Of a stretch of DNA of 64,000 bases, positions 53,241-62,818 are shown piece after piece. How positions within the stretch are numbered: the stretch's first letter is position 1; the number at the start of each line of letters is the position of its first letter. The notes under the pieces are model-generated. The model was not told the origin of the DNA, did not search any database, and saw only the letters and a list, made by a program, of their open reading frames with translations. The DNA lies in contig NZ_FRBR01000001.1 of the NCBI RefSeq assembly GCF_900142665.1, positions 62,001 to 126,000 on the forward strand. Reading direction: 5' to 3'. Both the position numbers and the translations under genes were made by a program. Origin of the DNA: Roseovarius pacificus (GTDB lineage Bacteria; Pseudomonadota; Alphaproteobacteria; Rhodobacterales; Rhodobacteraceae).

Positions 53241-55235
53241 TCACTCGCCAGACAGGATCTCGCTCATGCGCGATTGGAGCAGGCGCGCGCCATAGGCTGA
53301 CACATGATCCAGATCGGAATAGGCCGACCGCCCGTCGATGAACCAGCGATACATATCGCCATCGCGGAACGCATCGGACACCGATACGACCTCGACCCCA
53401 TCGAGCCCTTCGAATTTGTCGAACTGTTCGCGCGCAAAGCTTTGCAAATCCTCGTGCCAGGCCACCGGCACACCGGACTTGGCCAGCGTCTGCTGCGCCT
53501 CGCTCGAACCCCCGCGCAGCATCATCGCTGCGAAAATCTCCTCATCGGGCGTAGCCAGCTGCTGCGGCACCTGCTCCAGAATGATGACCCGGACACCCAG
53601 ATCCCGGTAATGGGATACGGTTCGCTCCAGAGCCGCCGCAAATATCGGACGCCCCGCCGCGCGGCCACCGGATTGGTGGGCCGGCTGGTCGTTCAGCAGG
53701 AAAACGTCCCCCTCACGACCATAGGTGCCCTTGGTGTAGAGCGACCAGCGCGCAACCAGAACCACGGTCGAGATGTCGTTGTCCGCGACAAACCGCGTCT
53801 GCGCCTCGGCCAAGTCGTGACAGGTACCCAAAGGGAAATTCCCGTTCAGGATGTACACCCCGATCAACGGCGGGCAGCCCCCTTTGATACCCGCCACCAG
53901 CCGGGCGCCGCTTTCCTGCGAGTATTGTTCGAATGCGGGCAGGATGGCGCGTGCATGGCTGTCGCCGAAAACGGCGATCGTATCGCTATCCTCGCGGCCT
54001 TTGAAGATCGTGCAGAAATTCCCGTCCGGGTCGATTGTATCGAGACAGCCGACAACCGAACTGCTGCGGGCCGTGCTGTCCAGCATCTCCTGAAAAAACG
54101 GTGTCATGCGCCCATCGAGCCGGCTGTTGGCCCAACCCAATTGCATGCCCCCCAGCCCGAACGCCACGAAGGCCGCGATCCCCGCCAGACTCGCACCGAA
54201 CAAGGCCGGGCGACCCGGCAGCCATTTCCGCGGCCCGGCGCGGAACGGTTGCTCGATGAAACGCCAGCTCAGCGCCGCAAGGGCGAAACTGACCAGCGCC
54301 AGCCCCAGCATGACCCACAGGGCGGGCTCGTGCAGGCTGCGCAGACGGGCAAAGGCAAAGACCGGTTGATGCCACAGATAGGCCGAATAGCTGACCAACC
54401 CGATTGCCACGGGCAGTTTCGTCGATAAAAGCCGCGCCACCATCGTGCCCTGTTGCGCGAACAACAGCAGCAGCGCCGTACCCACAACCGGCATCAACGC
54501 ATAGATGGACGGAAACGGCACGGCCCCGTCATAGAAGAACACCGCATAGAGGATCATGCCCAGCCCAAGCGCCGCCGCCGGACCGTTCGGCGCGACCAGG
54601 CGCTTGAACACGATGAAGGCACAGATCGACCCAGCGAACAGCTCCCACATGCGCGAGAAGGTGAAAAAGAAATTCTGGTCGGGATAGTTCCGCCAGCCCC
54701 ACTCGCTCAGGCCCAGCGACAACGCCGCCAATACGGCAATCGCGATGATATGCTTCGAGTGGCGAAACGCCCCCAGCCCGGCCAGCAAGAGCGGGAAGAA
54801 CAGGTAATACTGCTCCTCGACCGCCAGACTCCAGGTGTGCAAAAGCGGGCGCAGTTCGGCATCCACCGCGAAATACCCGACATTTTCCCAGAAATGGACA
54901 TTCGAGATGAACAGGGCGGCAAAGGCCGTGCTGCGCAGGAAATCGTCGAAGGGCTCGGGCGGCATCCACATCCATGCAAACGGAATGCACAAGCCCATGA
55001 CCACGAACAGGGCGGGCAGAATGCGCCGCGCGCGCCGTTCGTAAAACCGCAGGATCGAAAACCGACCTTCGTCCCGCTCGGCGATGATGATCGTGGTGAT
55101 CAGATACCCCGAGATCACGAAGAAGACGTCCACCCCCACATAGCCGCCCGAAAACAGGCTCAGCCCCGCGTGGAACAGGATCACCGGCACAACGGCCACG
55201 GCCCGCAGGCCGTCAATCTCGCGTCTGTATTTCAT
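53241..55235 (-). CDS. Acyltransferase 3 (OafA/YrhL type) with C-terminal SGNH domain
   Basis: Membrane O-acyltransferase for surface polysaccharide or peptidoglycan. The 664 residues comprise an AT3 domain with about ten membrane segments (residues 1-345). It starts YRREIDGLRAVAVVPVILFHA (catalytic His) and shows GVDVFFVISGYLI. The C-terminal periplasmic SGNH domain (about 400-660) has IAVFGDSHARAILP (Ser) and ends with a D-x-x-H-like SDLDHVSAYGARLL. Such two-domain proteins acetylate O-antigen or exopolysaccharide. Stands alone between tetR and rpsI. Confidence 0.93.
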   Translation of the reverse strand: MKYRREIDGLRAVAVVPVILFHAGLSLFSGGYVGVDVFFVISGYLITTIIIAERDEGRFSILRFYERRARRILPALFVVMGLCIPFAWMWMPPEPFDDFLRSTAFAALFISNVHFWENVGYFAVDAELRPLLHTWSLAVEEQYYLFFPLLLAGLGAFRHSKHIIAIAVLAALSLGLSEWGWRNYPDQNFFFTFSRMWELFAGSICAFIVFKRLVAPNGPAAALGLGMILYAVFFYDGAVPFPSIYALMPVVGTALLLLFAQQGTMVARLLSTKLPVAIGLVSYSAYLWHQPVFAFARLRSLHEPALWVMLGLALVSFALAALSWRFIEQPFRAGPRKWLPGRPALFGASLAGIAAFVAFGLGGMQLGWANSRLDGRMTPFFQEMLDSTARSSSVVGCLDTIDPDGNFCTIFKGREDSDTIAVFGDSHARAILPAFEQYSQESGARLVAGIKGGCPPLIGVYILNGNFPLGTCHDLAEAQTRFVADNDISTVVLVARWSLYTKGTYGREGDVFLLNDQPAHQSGGRAAGRPIFAAALERTVSHYRDLGVRVIILEQVPQQLATPDEEIFAAMMLRGGSSEAQQTLAKSGVPVAWHEDLQSFAREQFDKFEGLDGVEVVSVSDAFRDGDMYRWFIDGRSAYSDLDHVSAYGARLLQSRMSEILSGE

Positions 55236-55258
55236 GGTGCCAAATAGGTCAGGGAACA

Positions 55259-55288
55259 GAAAAAGCGCAACCCACGGGCTGCGCTTTT
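55259..55288 (-). terminator. Rho-independent terminator after rpsI
   Basis: On the minus strand AAAAGCGCA-GCCCGTGGGT-TGCGCTTTT followed by TCTG gives a 9-bp stem and T tract 23 bp past the rpsI stop. It separates the ribosomal operon from the acyltransferase gene. Confidence 0.8.
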
Positions 55289-55310
55289 CGATGATACGTT
55301 GTCGCGTTGC

Positions 55311-55799
55311 TTAACGCTTCGAGAACTGGAAGCTCCGGCGCGCCTTGCGCTTGCCGTATTTCTTCCGTTCCACGACACGGCTGTCGCGCGTCAGGAAGCC
55401 CGCGGCCTTCAGCGGCGAACGCAGGGACGGATCGTACAGTTGCAGCGCCTTCGAGATGCCGTGCTTGACCGCACCGGCCTGACCCGACAGGCCGCCGCCC
55501 TTGACGGTCGCCATCACGTCGAACTGGTCTTCGACACCGGCCACGGTGAAGGGCTGGCGCAGGATCATCTGCAGAACCGGACGGGCGAAGTACTTGTTCA
55601 GTTCCTTGCCGTTCACTTCCACCTTGCCTGAACCGGGCTTGATCCAGACACGGGCCACCGCGTCTTTCCGCTTGCCGGTGGCATAAGAGCGGCCCAGTTC
55701 GTCACGGACCGGCTCGCGCGGGGTTTCGACTTCGATCTCGGCAACGGCGCCCTCGGCAACCGATTCCAGATCTTCGAGCGATTTGATTTCTTCAGCCAT
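55311..55799 (-). CDS. rpsI: 30S ribosomal protein S9
   Basis: Small-subunit protein whose C-terminal tail reaches the P site. It has 162 residues, longer than E. coli (130) through an acidic N-terminal extension ([23 protein letters not shown]) common in alphaproteobacteria. Core motifs are [39 protein letters not shown] and the conserved end SFQFSKR. It overlaps rplM by one base (TGATG). Confidence 0.98.
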   Translation of the reverse strand: MAEEIKSLEDLESVAEGAVAEIEVETPREPVRDELGRSYATGKRKDAVARVWIKPGSGKVEVNGKELNKYFARPVLQMILRQPFTVAGVEDQFDVMATVKGGGLSGQAGAVKHGISKALQLYDPSLRSPLKAAGFLTRDSRVVERKKYGKRKARRSFQFSKR

Positions 55800-56263
55800 C
55801 AGTATGCCACCCGCGTGTTCTTCTTGTTCATGGATTTCACATCCAGCACTTCGGGGCTTTGCGCCTCGTGCGGATGTTCGGTGCCTGCATAGACGCGCAG
55901 GTTGGTCATCTGCTTGCGGGCCAGGCGGTTGCCGGGCAGCATGCGCTTGACGGCCTGCATGACGACGCGTTCGGGATGCGCGCCTTCCAGGATCTCGCCG
56001 GTGGTGCGCGATTTGATGCCGCCCGGATGGCCGGTGTGCCAGTAGTTGGGCTTTTCACGCTTGTTGCCGGTCAGCTGGACCTTGTCGGCATTGATGACGA
56101 TGACGTTGTCACCCATGTCCATGTTCGGCGTGAAGGATGCCTTGTGCTTGCCGCGCAGGCGCATGGCGATGATCGAGGCAAGACGGCCCAGAACAACGCC
56201 CTCAGCGTCGATCAGGATCCATTTCTTGTCGATATCTGCCGGAGTTGCAGAGAATGTTTTCAT
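55799..56263 (-). CDS. rplM: 50S ribosomal protein L13
   Basis: Early-assembly large-subunit protein. 154 residues starting [15 protein letters not shown], with the core [36 protein letters not shown] and [15 protein letters not shown]. The start is chosen by family length; the 29-codon upstream extension overlaps the promoter. First gene of the rplM-rpsI operon. Confidence 0.98.
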   Translation of the reverse strand: MKTFSATPADIDKKWILIDAEGVVLGRLASIIAMRLRGKHKASFTPNMDMGDNVIVINADKVQLTGNKREKPNYWHTGHPGGIKSRTTGEILEGAHPERVVMQAVKRMLPGNRLARKQMTNLRVYAGTEHPHEAQSPEVLDVKSMNKKNTRVAY

Positions 56264-56329
56264 TGCAGGGAAATCCCTTGTTGACGTGCCGGACCGGTCC
56301 TCGGACCCGCCCCTTTGTTCGATGGCGCG

Positions 56330-56357
56330 GTTATAAACACTGCGCGGCACAGGTCAA
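56330..56357 (-). promoter_or_regulatory. Sigma-70-type promoter of rplM-rpsI
   Basis: On the minus strand TTGACC (56357-56352), a 16-bp spacer, then TATAAC (56335-56330), close to the -35/-10 consensus. The predicted start is about 60 bp before the rplM ATG. AT-rich sequence upstream (56370-56440) could serve as an UP element. Confidence 0.75.
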
Positions 56358-56514
56358 GCGCGACAATTCCAATTAAATCGTTTGTTTTCAATGTCTTAAA
56401 ATTACGGTATTAAAATACCCCAATTCAAATCCATCTTCTGCCCAAAAACATCCGCAGGGACGTCTTATCGCATAGCCGGCGACGGGGGCAGGCAGCCCCC
56501 TGCCCACGCCCGAC

Positions 56515-56934
56515 TTATCCGGGCGGGATCGAATAGGTCAGGCTGGCGCGCGCCACCGGGGCCTCGACCCCCTGGGAGAACAACAGCACTTCGCCCACCG
56601 CCAGCACCCGGCCCAGTTTCAGCAACCGGCATTCGGCGATCAGATCCGCGCCCGCGGCGGGTTTGCGCATGAAATCTATGCTGCAATTCGTGGTCACCGC
56701 CAGCGCCCTGGGGCCGATCATCGCCAGGATCGCCAGATAGACCGACACATCGGCCAGTGCGAACATCGTCGGCCCCGATACGGTGCCGCCCGGCCGCAAA
56801 TGTCGCTCTTCGGTGACCAGCCGCACACGAATGCGGTTTTCGCCGACATCTTCGATGGCGAAATCGCCCGCCACCTGCGGAAATTCCGCCACCAGAAACT
56901 CCGCCAGCTGGTCTTGTGTCATTTTCAGGCTCAT
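56515..56934 (-). CDS. Hotdog-fold thioesterase (PaaI family)
   Basis: Predicted acyl- or aryl-CoA thioesterase, 139 residues, a single hotdog domain. HLRPGGTVSGPTMFALADVSV contains the family's catalytic-helix region (Gly-x-x-x-Asp type), followed by AVTTNCSIDFMRKPAAGADLIAE. MSLKMTQ is chosen since GGAGGGAAG lies upstream. Divergent from an enoyl-CoA hydratase gene, so both may serve the same CoA pathway. Confidence 0.87.
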   Translation of the reverse strand: MSLKMTQDQLAEFLVAEFPQVAGDFAIEDVGENRIRVRLVTEERHLRPGGTVSGPTMFALADVSVYLAILAMIGPRALAVTTNCSIDFMRKPAAGADLIAECRLLKLGRVLAVGEVLLFSQGVEAPVARASLTYSIPPG

Positions 56935-56995
56935 GCGCTTCCCTCCCCGCCCCTTCATGCCTAAACTTGTCCACAACATCAGGAGGAGGTTCAAG

Positions 56996-57784
56996 ATGGC
57001 AATTCTCGAACGCAGCGACCGTGGCGCGGTTGCACGGCTGACGCTCAATCACCCCGAAAAGCTGAATGCGCTCAGCGATGCGATGCTGGCCGCCTTGCAG
57101 GCCGAGTTCGACAGTCTCGCCACCGACGAGTCCATCCGTGTGGTCATTATCGCCGGCACGGGCAAGGCGTTCTGCGCAGGCCACGACCTCAAGGAAATGA
57201 CCCAGGGCCGTCAGGCCGAGGATGGCGGGCGTGCCTATTTCGCCGATCTGTTCGCCCGCTGCGCCAAGGTCATGACGGCCATTCGCACGCTGCCCCAGCC
57301 GGTGATCGCACAACCCCACGGCATCGCCACCGCCGCCGGGTGTCAGCTTGTGGCGTCCTGCGACATGGCCGTCGCCGCCGAGGGCACGCGCTTTGGGGTG
57401 AATGGCGTTAATATCGGCCTGTTCTGTTCGACGCCGATGGTCGCCCTGTCGCGCAACATCCCGCGCAAACAGGCGTTCGAGATGCTGACCACCGGGGACT
57501 TCATCGACACGACCCGCGCGCTGGAGTTGGGGTTGATCAACCGCACGGTCCCGCATGAGCAACTGGAGGCCGAAACCGACGCCCTGGCCGATAAGGTCGC
57601 GGCCAAGCTGGGCGCCGCCGTGCGCATCGGCAAACGCGCCTTTTACGATCAGATCGAAATGCCGCTTGATCAGGCTTATGCCTATACAGGCGAGGTGATG
57701 GTCGAAAACATGCTGTATCGGGACACCGCCGAAGGCATTGCCGCTTTTCTTGAAAAACGGGCGCCGGAATGGGATCAGGGATGA
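56996..57784 (+). CDS. Enoyl-CoA hydratase/isomerase family protein
   Basis: Crotonase-fold protein of 262 residues. The first oxyanion-hole region is GKAFCAGHDLKEM, the second PHGIATAAGCQLVASCDMAVAAE. The second catalytic Glu of classical hydratases is not obvious (FGVNGVNIGLFCSTPMVALS at that position), so it may be another crotonase reaction; similar proteins are annotated ECHDC3-like. AGGAGGAGG gives a very strong ribosome site. Confidence 0.88.
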   Translation: MAILERSDRGAVARLTLNHPEKLNALSDAMLAALQAEFDSLATDESIRVVIIAGTGKAFCAGHDLKEMTQGRQAEDGGRAYFADLFARCAKVMTAIRTLPQPVIAQPHGIATAAGCQLVASCDMAVAAEGTRFGVNGVNIGLFCSTPMVALSRNIPRKQAFEMLTTGDFIDTTRALELGLINRTVPHEQLEAETDALADKVAAKLGAAVRIGKRAFYDQIEMPLDQAYAYTGEVMVENMLYRDTAEGIAAFLEKRAPEWDQG

Positions 57785-58323
57785 GCGAACCGGCATCAAT
57801 AGCTGCCGATCCGACTTATTGTTCCTGTGATTGAAACAAATCAGACACCGCTCCAACGTCGAAATTCCAGGTGCACGATATGGCGCTTTGGGGATTTCCA
57901 ATCGTTAACAGCCTGTTACCCCTATTGTTTCCAAAAAAGAAACACACCGTTTCACTGCACGTAGTTTTTTTGTGACGTATTTCTGCCATTTTTGGCGTGG
58001 GGTTGGTGTAGGTGACATTCGAGGGAATCGGATAAGCGTTTTTGATCAGCAAAGCATTATGGCTTATGCCAACCCCACGATTGCCAATAAAACAAGGGGT
58101 TTGGGTTTGCGGTGACATGATCACCGCCCGCGCGATTTTCCGACGTCAAAATTTGTCCACATTTGCCTTGTTTTCGCCACACCCCTCTTTTCATGGCCGG
58201 CAGGTGGGCACACCAAACCCGTGAAAACCGGCACGCGCCTCACGGGCGGCCCGGCGCGGACCCTGCACTGCCGCCCCTCCTGAACCCTTCCCAAACGCTG
58301 CGCGATCCCCTACATCGCAGGCC
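57785..58323. other. AT-richer intergenic region without a recognised gene
   Basis: A gap of 539 bp, the longest in the window. It is clearly lower in GC than its neighbours, with T- and A-runs such as GTAGTTTTTTTGTG. A 102-codon minus-strand frame (57816-58124) has unusual composition (many Asn, Thr, Cys) and no recognisable family, so I treat it as chance or a decayed gene. The nested inverted repeat at 57992-58087 is the main internal feature. The trmFO promoter should lie in the last 150 bp. Confidence 0.5.
57992..58087. repeat. Nested long-range inverted repeat
   Basis: TTGGC+GTGGGGTTGG (57992-58006) pairs with CCAACCCCAC (58069-58078) G AT T GCCAA (58083-58087), an 11-bp perfect core (CGTGGGGTTGG/CCAACCCCACG) extended by 4-5 pairs after a small bulge. 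Inside, ATAAGC (58032-58037) pairs with GCTTAT (58062-58067). The nested pattern suggests a folded RNA or a recombination remnant. Confidence 0.6.
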
Positions 58324-59685
58324 ATGAGCAACACACTTCATATCGTCGGCGGCGGCATGGCCGGGTCCGAGGCCGCCTGGCAGGCGGCGCAGATGGGCGT
58401 TCCCGTGGTGATCCACGAAATGCGCCCCAAGGTCGAAACCTTCGCCCACCGCACCGGCGACCTGGCCGAGATGGTCTGTTCCAACTCGTTCCGCTCGGAC
58501 GATGACGAACAGAACGCCGTCGGCCTGTTGCATTGGGAAATGCGCGCCGCGAACGGGCTGATCATGGCCATGGCCGACCGCCACCGCCTGCCCGCGGGCG
58601 GGGCGCTGGCCGTGGATCGCGACCCGTTCGCCCGGTCCGTCACCAGACAGCTGCGCGATCATCCCCTGATCACCGTCGAAGAGGGCGAGATCACCGCCCT
58701 CCCCGATGACGGACACTGGATTTTCGCCACCGGCCCGCTGACCAGCCAGAGGCTGGGACAGGCCATCGCGCAGGAAACCGGAACCGATGCGCTGGCCTTT
58801 TTCGACGCCATCGCGCCCATCGTCTATTTCGACAGTATCGACATGTCACAGGCATGGATGCAGTCGCGCTATGACAAGGGCGAAACCGAGGAAGAGCGCA
58901 CCGCCTATCTCAACTGCCCGATGACTCGCGACCAGTACGAGGCTTTCATCGACGCGCTTCTGGCCGCCGACAAGACCGAGTTTCACGAGGGCGAAACCGC
59001 CGGGTATTTCGACGGGTGCCTGCCGATCGAGGTAATGGCCGAACGCGGGCGCGAAACCCTGCGCCACGGCCCGATGAAACCCGTCGGCCTGACCAACCCG
59101 CACCAGCCCGATGTCAAACCCTGGGCCGTGGTGCAACTGCGCCGCGACAACGCCCTGGGGACGCTCTATAACATCGTCGGCTTCCAGACCAAGATGAAGT
59201 ATGGTGCGCAAACTTCTGTTTTCAAAATGATTCCGGGGCTTGAGAATGCCAGTTTCGCGCGCCTTGGCGGGATTCACCGCAACACCTTCCTGAACTCACC
59301 GACACTGCTGGATGACCGGATGCGCCTGAAATCACGGCCTCATATCCGCTTTGCCGGGCAGATCACCGGGGTTGAGGGATATGTCGAATCCGCCGCGATG
59401 GGCCTTCTGGCGGGGCGTCTGGCCGCGTCGGAAATCCTCGGGCAACCGCTGCCCCCACCGCCGCAAGACAGCGCCATGGGGGCCCTGATCCATCACATCA
59501 CCGGCGGCGCCGAGGCCAGGACGTTCCAGCCGATGAACGTCAATTTCGGTTTGTTCCGGCCTGTCGAGGGGCTCAAGGGCGGGCGCCGGGGCCGCAAGGA
59601 TCGCTACAAGGCCTATACCGACCGCGCCAAAGCCGCCTGGAGGGGCTGGCTGGAACAGGCCGCTCCGGCGCCGGCTCAGGGCTGA
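58324..59685 (+). CDS. trmFO: Folate/FAD-dependent tRNA (uracil-54-C5) methyltransferase TrmFO
   Basis: Makes ribothymidine-54 in tRNAs using methylenetetrahydrofolate and FADH2. It has 453 residues. The N-terminal FAD motif [18 protein letters not shown] is followed by the family marker [30 protein letters not shown], and the C-terminal VNFGLFRP is also diagnostic. GidA-like but shorter. It is followed 51 bp later by a second tRNA-modification gene. Confidence 0.97.
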   Translation: MSNTLHIVGGGMAGSEAAWQAAQMGVPVVIHEMRPKVETFAHRTGDLAEMVCSNSFRSDDDEQNAVGLLHWEMRAANGLIMAMADRHRLPAGGALAVDRDPFARSVTRQLRDHPLITVEEGEITALPDDGHWIFATGPLTSQRLGQAIAQETGTDALAFFDAIAPIVYFDSIDMSQAWMQSRYDKGETEEERTAYLNCPMTRDQYEAFIDALLAADKTEFHEGETAGYFDGCLPIEVMAERGRETLRHGPMKPVGLTNPHQPDVKPWAVVQLRRDNALGTLYNIVGFQTKMKYGAQTSVFKMIPGLENASFARLGGIHRNTFLNSPTLLDDRMRLKSRPHIRFAGQITGVEGYVESAAMGLLAGRLAASEILGQPLPPPPQDSAMGALIHHITGGAEARTFQPMNVNFGLFRPVEGLKGGRRGRKDRYKAYTDRAKAAWRGWLEQAAPAPAQG

Positions 59686-59736
59686 TGTTGTCGGGATGAG
59701 ACACATGAACAGCATCCCCCTAGGCCCTGTAATCAA

Positions 59737-60591
59737 ATGACTTTCAGAACCCGCTTCGCCCCATCCCCGACTGGCCCTTTGCATCTGGGTCATGCCTATT
59801 CCGCGTTTCTGGCGCATGACATGGCACAGGCGGCAGGCGGGGTGTTCCTGTTGCGGATCGACGATCTGGACCGGTCCCGCTCGCGCCCCGAATGGGAGGA
59901 GCAGATTTATGACGACCTGCACTGGCTCGGTTTGACATGGCCAACCCCTGTTTTGCGCCAGTCCGAGCGCCTGCCCCGGTATCGGGAGGCGCTTGAAATC
60001 CTGTGGGATCAGGGGCTTCTCTACCCATGCGCATGTAGCCGTGCCGATATCCGCGCCGCTGCCTCGGCCCCGCAAGAAGGCGCGCCGCTGCACGGCCCTG
60101 ACGGGGTGGTCTATCCGGGCACCTGCCGCCCCGCCACCCCGCCCACCGGCCCGATGCCCGACAAACCGCTGCGGCTCGACATGGCCCGCGCGCTGGCGCG
60201 TCTGAACGGGCCGGTTGCGTTCACCGAAACCGGCAGCGGCCCGGATGGCGAAACCGGCCAGATCACCCCGCAGGATATGGGTGCCACCGTGGGCGACGTG
60301 GCGCTGGCCCGGCCCGGCATGGGGGCCTCCTATCACCTGTCCGTCGTGCTGGACGATGCCGATCAGCAGGTCAGTCACGTGATCCGTGGCCAGGATCTGT
60401 TCAGCGCCACGCAGATTCATGTCGTCCTGCAACGCCTTCTGGGCCTGCCGACGCCGATCTATCACCACCACCGCCTGATCCGCGACGATACCGGCAAGCG
60501 ACTGGCCAAGCGCGACGACGCCCGCGCCATCGCCACCTACCGCGCCGAAGGGCGCAGCCCGCAGGATATTCGTGACATGGTAGACCTTTAG
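59737..60591 (+). CDS. gluQ: Glutamyl-Q tRNA(Asp) synthetase
   Basis: Truncated GluRS paralogue that attaches glutamate to queuosine-34 of tRNA(Asp). At 284 residues it lacks an anticodon-binding domain. The class I signature is in LHLGHAYSAF, the second (KMSKS-like) motif in TGKRLAKRDD. Zn-type Cys residues are visible (CACSRAD and GTCR). Second of two tRNA-modification genes in tandem. Confidence 0.95.
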   Translation: MTFRTRFAPSPTGPLHLGHAYSAFLAHDMAQAAGGVFLLRIDDLDRSRSRPEWEEQIYDDLHWLGLTWPTPVLRQSERLPRYREALEILWDQGLLYPCACSRADIRAAASAPQEGAPLHGPDGVVYPGTCRPATPPTGPMPDKPLRLDMARALARLNGPVAFTETGSGPDGETGQITPQDMGATVGDVALARPGMGASYHLSVVLDDADQQVSHVIRGQDLFSATQIHVVLQRLLGLPTPIYHHHRLIRDDTGKRLAKRDDARAIATYRAEGRSPQDIRDMVDL

Positions 60592-60601
60592 GCGGCGAAC
60601 C

Positions 60602-61225
60602 TCACGTTAGCGACGTGACCCACAGGATCGTTGCATCCTCGTCGCTCACCGACACCACGTTATGCCCCATCGTCGCGTCGTAATAGGCGCTGTCGCCCCG
60701 GCGCATCTCGATCGGCTCGTAGAATTCCGTATACAGCCGGATCACCCCGGTCAGCACATACAGGAATTCCTCGCCGTCATGACGTACCCAGCCATCGAAT
60801 TCCTCGACGCTGCGCGCCCGGATACGGGCGCGATAGGGCATCATGCGTTTCTTGGTCAGGGTTTCGGCCAGCAATTCATGCTCATAGGTGGCGGTGGCCT
60901 GCTGCTGCCCCTCGCCCGCCCGTGTCATCGACATCCGCCCGCTGATCTGCTCGCGCTGCGGCGGGGTGAACAGTTGTGGCACGGAAATCTCCAGCCCCAC
61001 CGCCAGCTTTTTCAGCGCGTCATAGGTGGGCGACATCTGCCCGTTCTCGATCTTCGACAGGGTCGAGCGCGCCAGCCCCGCCTGACTGGCCGCCTGTTCC
61101 AGCGTCCAGCCCCGCGCCTTGCGCAGCTCACGCACCCGTTCGCCAAGGTTCAACGGCTCCGCCGTTTCGTCGCGGCCAGTCTCGCGGGCCACGCGGATCA
61201 GGTTCTGAGGTGTCGTTCGCTGCAT
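60602..61225 (-). CDS. XRE-family regulator with C-terminal cupin
   Basis: A 207-residue regulator: N-terminal helix-turn-helix about 28-82 (RVRELRKARGWTLEQAASQAGLARSTLSKIENGQMSPTYDALKKL) and a C-terminal cupin (about 125-205) with GEEFLYVLTGVIRLY and AYYDATMGHNVVS. Such proteins sense small carboxylates or amines. Divergent from the acyl-CoA synthetase gene by 66 bp, so it probably controls that operon. AGGAACGG precedes the ATG. Confidence 0.92.
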   Translation of the reverse strand: MQRTTPQNLIRVARETGRDETAEPLNLGERVRELRKARGWTLEQAASQAGLARSTLSKIENGQMSPTYDALKKLAVGLEISVPQLFTPPQREQISGRMSMTRAGEGQQQATATYEHELLAETLTKKRMMPYRARIRARSVEEFDGWVRHDGEEFLYVLTGVIRLYTEFYEPIEMRRGDSAYYDATMGHNVVSVSDEDATILWVTSLT

Positions 61226-61291
61226 AAGCCGTTCCTATAAGAGCACTCAGCCCCACTTGCAACTGAGGGACGCGCGGCCTAATCCCTGCCT

Positions 61292-62818
61292 ATGCTCGCC
61301 GAAACCCATACCGTCCCGCATCCACCCTGCCCCGCGCCGTTCAATCTGGCGGCCCATGTGCTGGCCCATGCCGACGATACCCCCGACAAGGTGGCGCTGG
61401 CCATCCTGCGGCTCTCCGGCGCCGAACGCTGGAGCTATGCGCGCCTCAAACAGGCGGTGCTGGGCACCGGCACGGGATTGTTGCAAACCGGGCTGAAACC
61501 GGGCGACCGGGTGCTGATGCGGCTTGGTAATACCGTTGAATTTCCCATTGCCTATCTGGGGGCCATCGCCGTGGGGCTGGTGCCCGTGCCCACCTCGTCG
61601 CAACTGACCGCGCCGGAGGTGGCCGGAATGATCGCCACGCTGAATCCGGCGGTCATCCTGCTTGGCCCCGGCATCGCCTACCCGGAAACCGATGTGCCCA
61701 TCATCGACCAGCCCGCGCTGGAGGAGATGCGCGACCTGCCCCCGGCCGAATGGGACATGGGCGATCCCGACCGCATGGCCTATATCATCTACACCTCCGG
61801 CACGTCGGGCGTGCCGCGCGCTGTGTGCCATGCCCATCGCGCCATCTGGGCGCGCCAGATGATGATCGGCGGCTGGAGCGGTCTGAATGCCGACGACCGT
61901 CTGTTGCACGCCGGTGCGTTCAACTGGGCCTATACGCTCGGCACCGGGCTGATGGACCCCTGGACCGTGGGCGCCACCGCTCTGATCCCCGAACCGGGTA
62001 TTGCGCCCGCGCAACTGCCACTGCTGCTGAAACGCCATGACGCGACGATCTTTGCCGCCGCGCCGGGCGTCTTTCGCAAGATGCTTGGCCCCGACGCAAC
62101 GCTGTCGCTGCCCAAACTGCGCCACGGGCTGGCCGCGGGCGAGAAACTGTCGGACAACATCCGCCATCATTGGGAGGACGCGACCGGCACCGCCATACAC
62201 GAAGCCTATGGCATGTCCGAATGCTCCACCTTCATTTCGGCCAGCCCCGACCACCCGGCCAGCCCCGGCACTCTGGGCCGCCCGCAACCGGGCCGCCATG
62301 TCGCCATTGTCGGCCCCGACGGTCCCGTCGAGATCGGGCAGGAAGGCACCATCGCCATTCACCGCAGCGATCCGGGCCTGATGCTGGGCTATCTGAACGC
62401 ACCCGAGGATACTGCCGCTCGGTTTCAGGGCGACTGGTTCCTGACCGGCGATCAGGGCATGATGGACGATAGCGGCGACATCGCCTATCTGGGCCGCGCC
62501 GACGACATGATGAACGCGGGGGGCTTTCGCGTCTCGCCGCTCGAAGTCGAAACCGTCCTCAATCGCTACCCGGACATCACCCAGGCCGCCGTCACCGATA
62601 TCGAGGTCAAACAGGACACCCGCCTGATCATGGCCTTCTACACCGCGCCCAACCCGGTGGACGCCGACGCCCTGAACGCCTATGTGCAGGAGAACCTCGC
62701 CGCCTACAAGCGCCCGCGTGGCTATTTCCATGTGGAAAGCCTGCCCACCGGCGCGAACGGCAAACTGCTGCGGCGGGAATTGCGTCCGATTTACGAGGCC
62801 CTGAATGGTCAAGCTTGA
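61292..62818 (+). CDS. AMP-dependent acyl-CoA synthetase (benzoate-CoA ligase-like)
   Basis: Activates a carboxylic acid to its CoA thioester via an acyl-adenylate. The 508-residue ANL enzyme shows P-loop YIIYTSGTSGVPRAVCHAHR, A5-type EAYGMSECS, A7 WFLTGDQGMMDDSGDIAYLGR, A8 hinge and the C-terminal Lys in PTGANGKLLRRELR. The shape of the N-terminus (PFNLAAHVL) resembles benzoate/short aromatic ligases. The substrate is not certain. First gene of a four-gene operon. Confidence 0.92.
   Translation: MLAETHTVPHPPCPAPFNLAAHVLAHADDTPDKVALAILRLSGAERWSYARLKQAVLGTGTGLLQTGLKPGDRVLMRLGNTVEFPIAYLGAIAVGLVPVPTSSQLTAPEVAGMIATLNPAVILLGPGIAYPETDVPIIDQPALEEMRDLPPAEWDMGDPDRMAYIIYTSGTSGVPRAVCHAHRAIWARQMMIGGWSGLNADDRLLHAGAFNWAYTLGTGLMDPWTVGATALIPEPGIAPAQLPLLLKRHDATIFAAAPGVFRKMLGPDATLSLPKLRHGLAAGEKLSDNIRHHWEDATGTAIHEAYGMSECSTFISASPDHPASPGTLGRPQPGRHVAIVGPDGPVEIGQEGTIAIHRSDPGLMLGYLNAPEDTAARFQGDWFLTGDQGMMDDSGDIAYLGRADDMMNAGGFRVSPLEVETVLNRYPDITQAAVTDIEVKQDTRLIMAFYTAPNPVDADALNAYVQENLAAYKRPRGYFHVESLPTGANGKLLRRELRPIYEALNGQA

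Noticed and set aside
57816..58124. 102-codon minus-strand frame in the AT-rich gap
   Set aside because: No ribosome site seen, odd amino acid composition, no family recognised, and it crosses the nested inverted repeat. Kept only as a remark in the gap entry.
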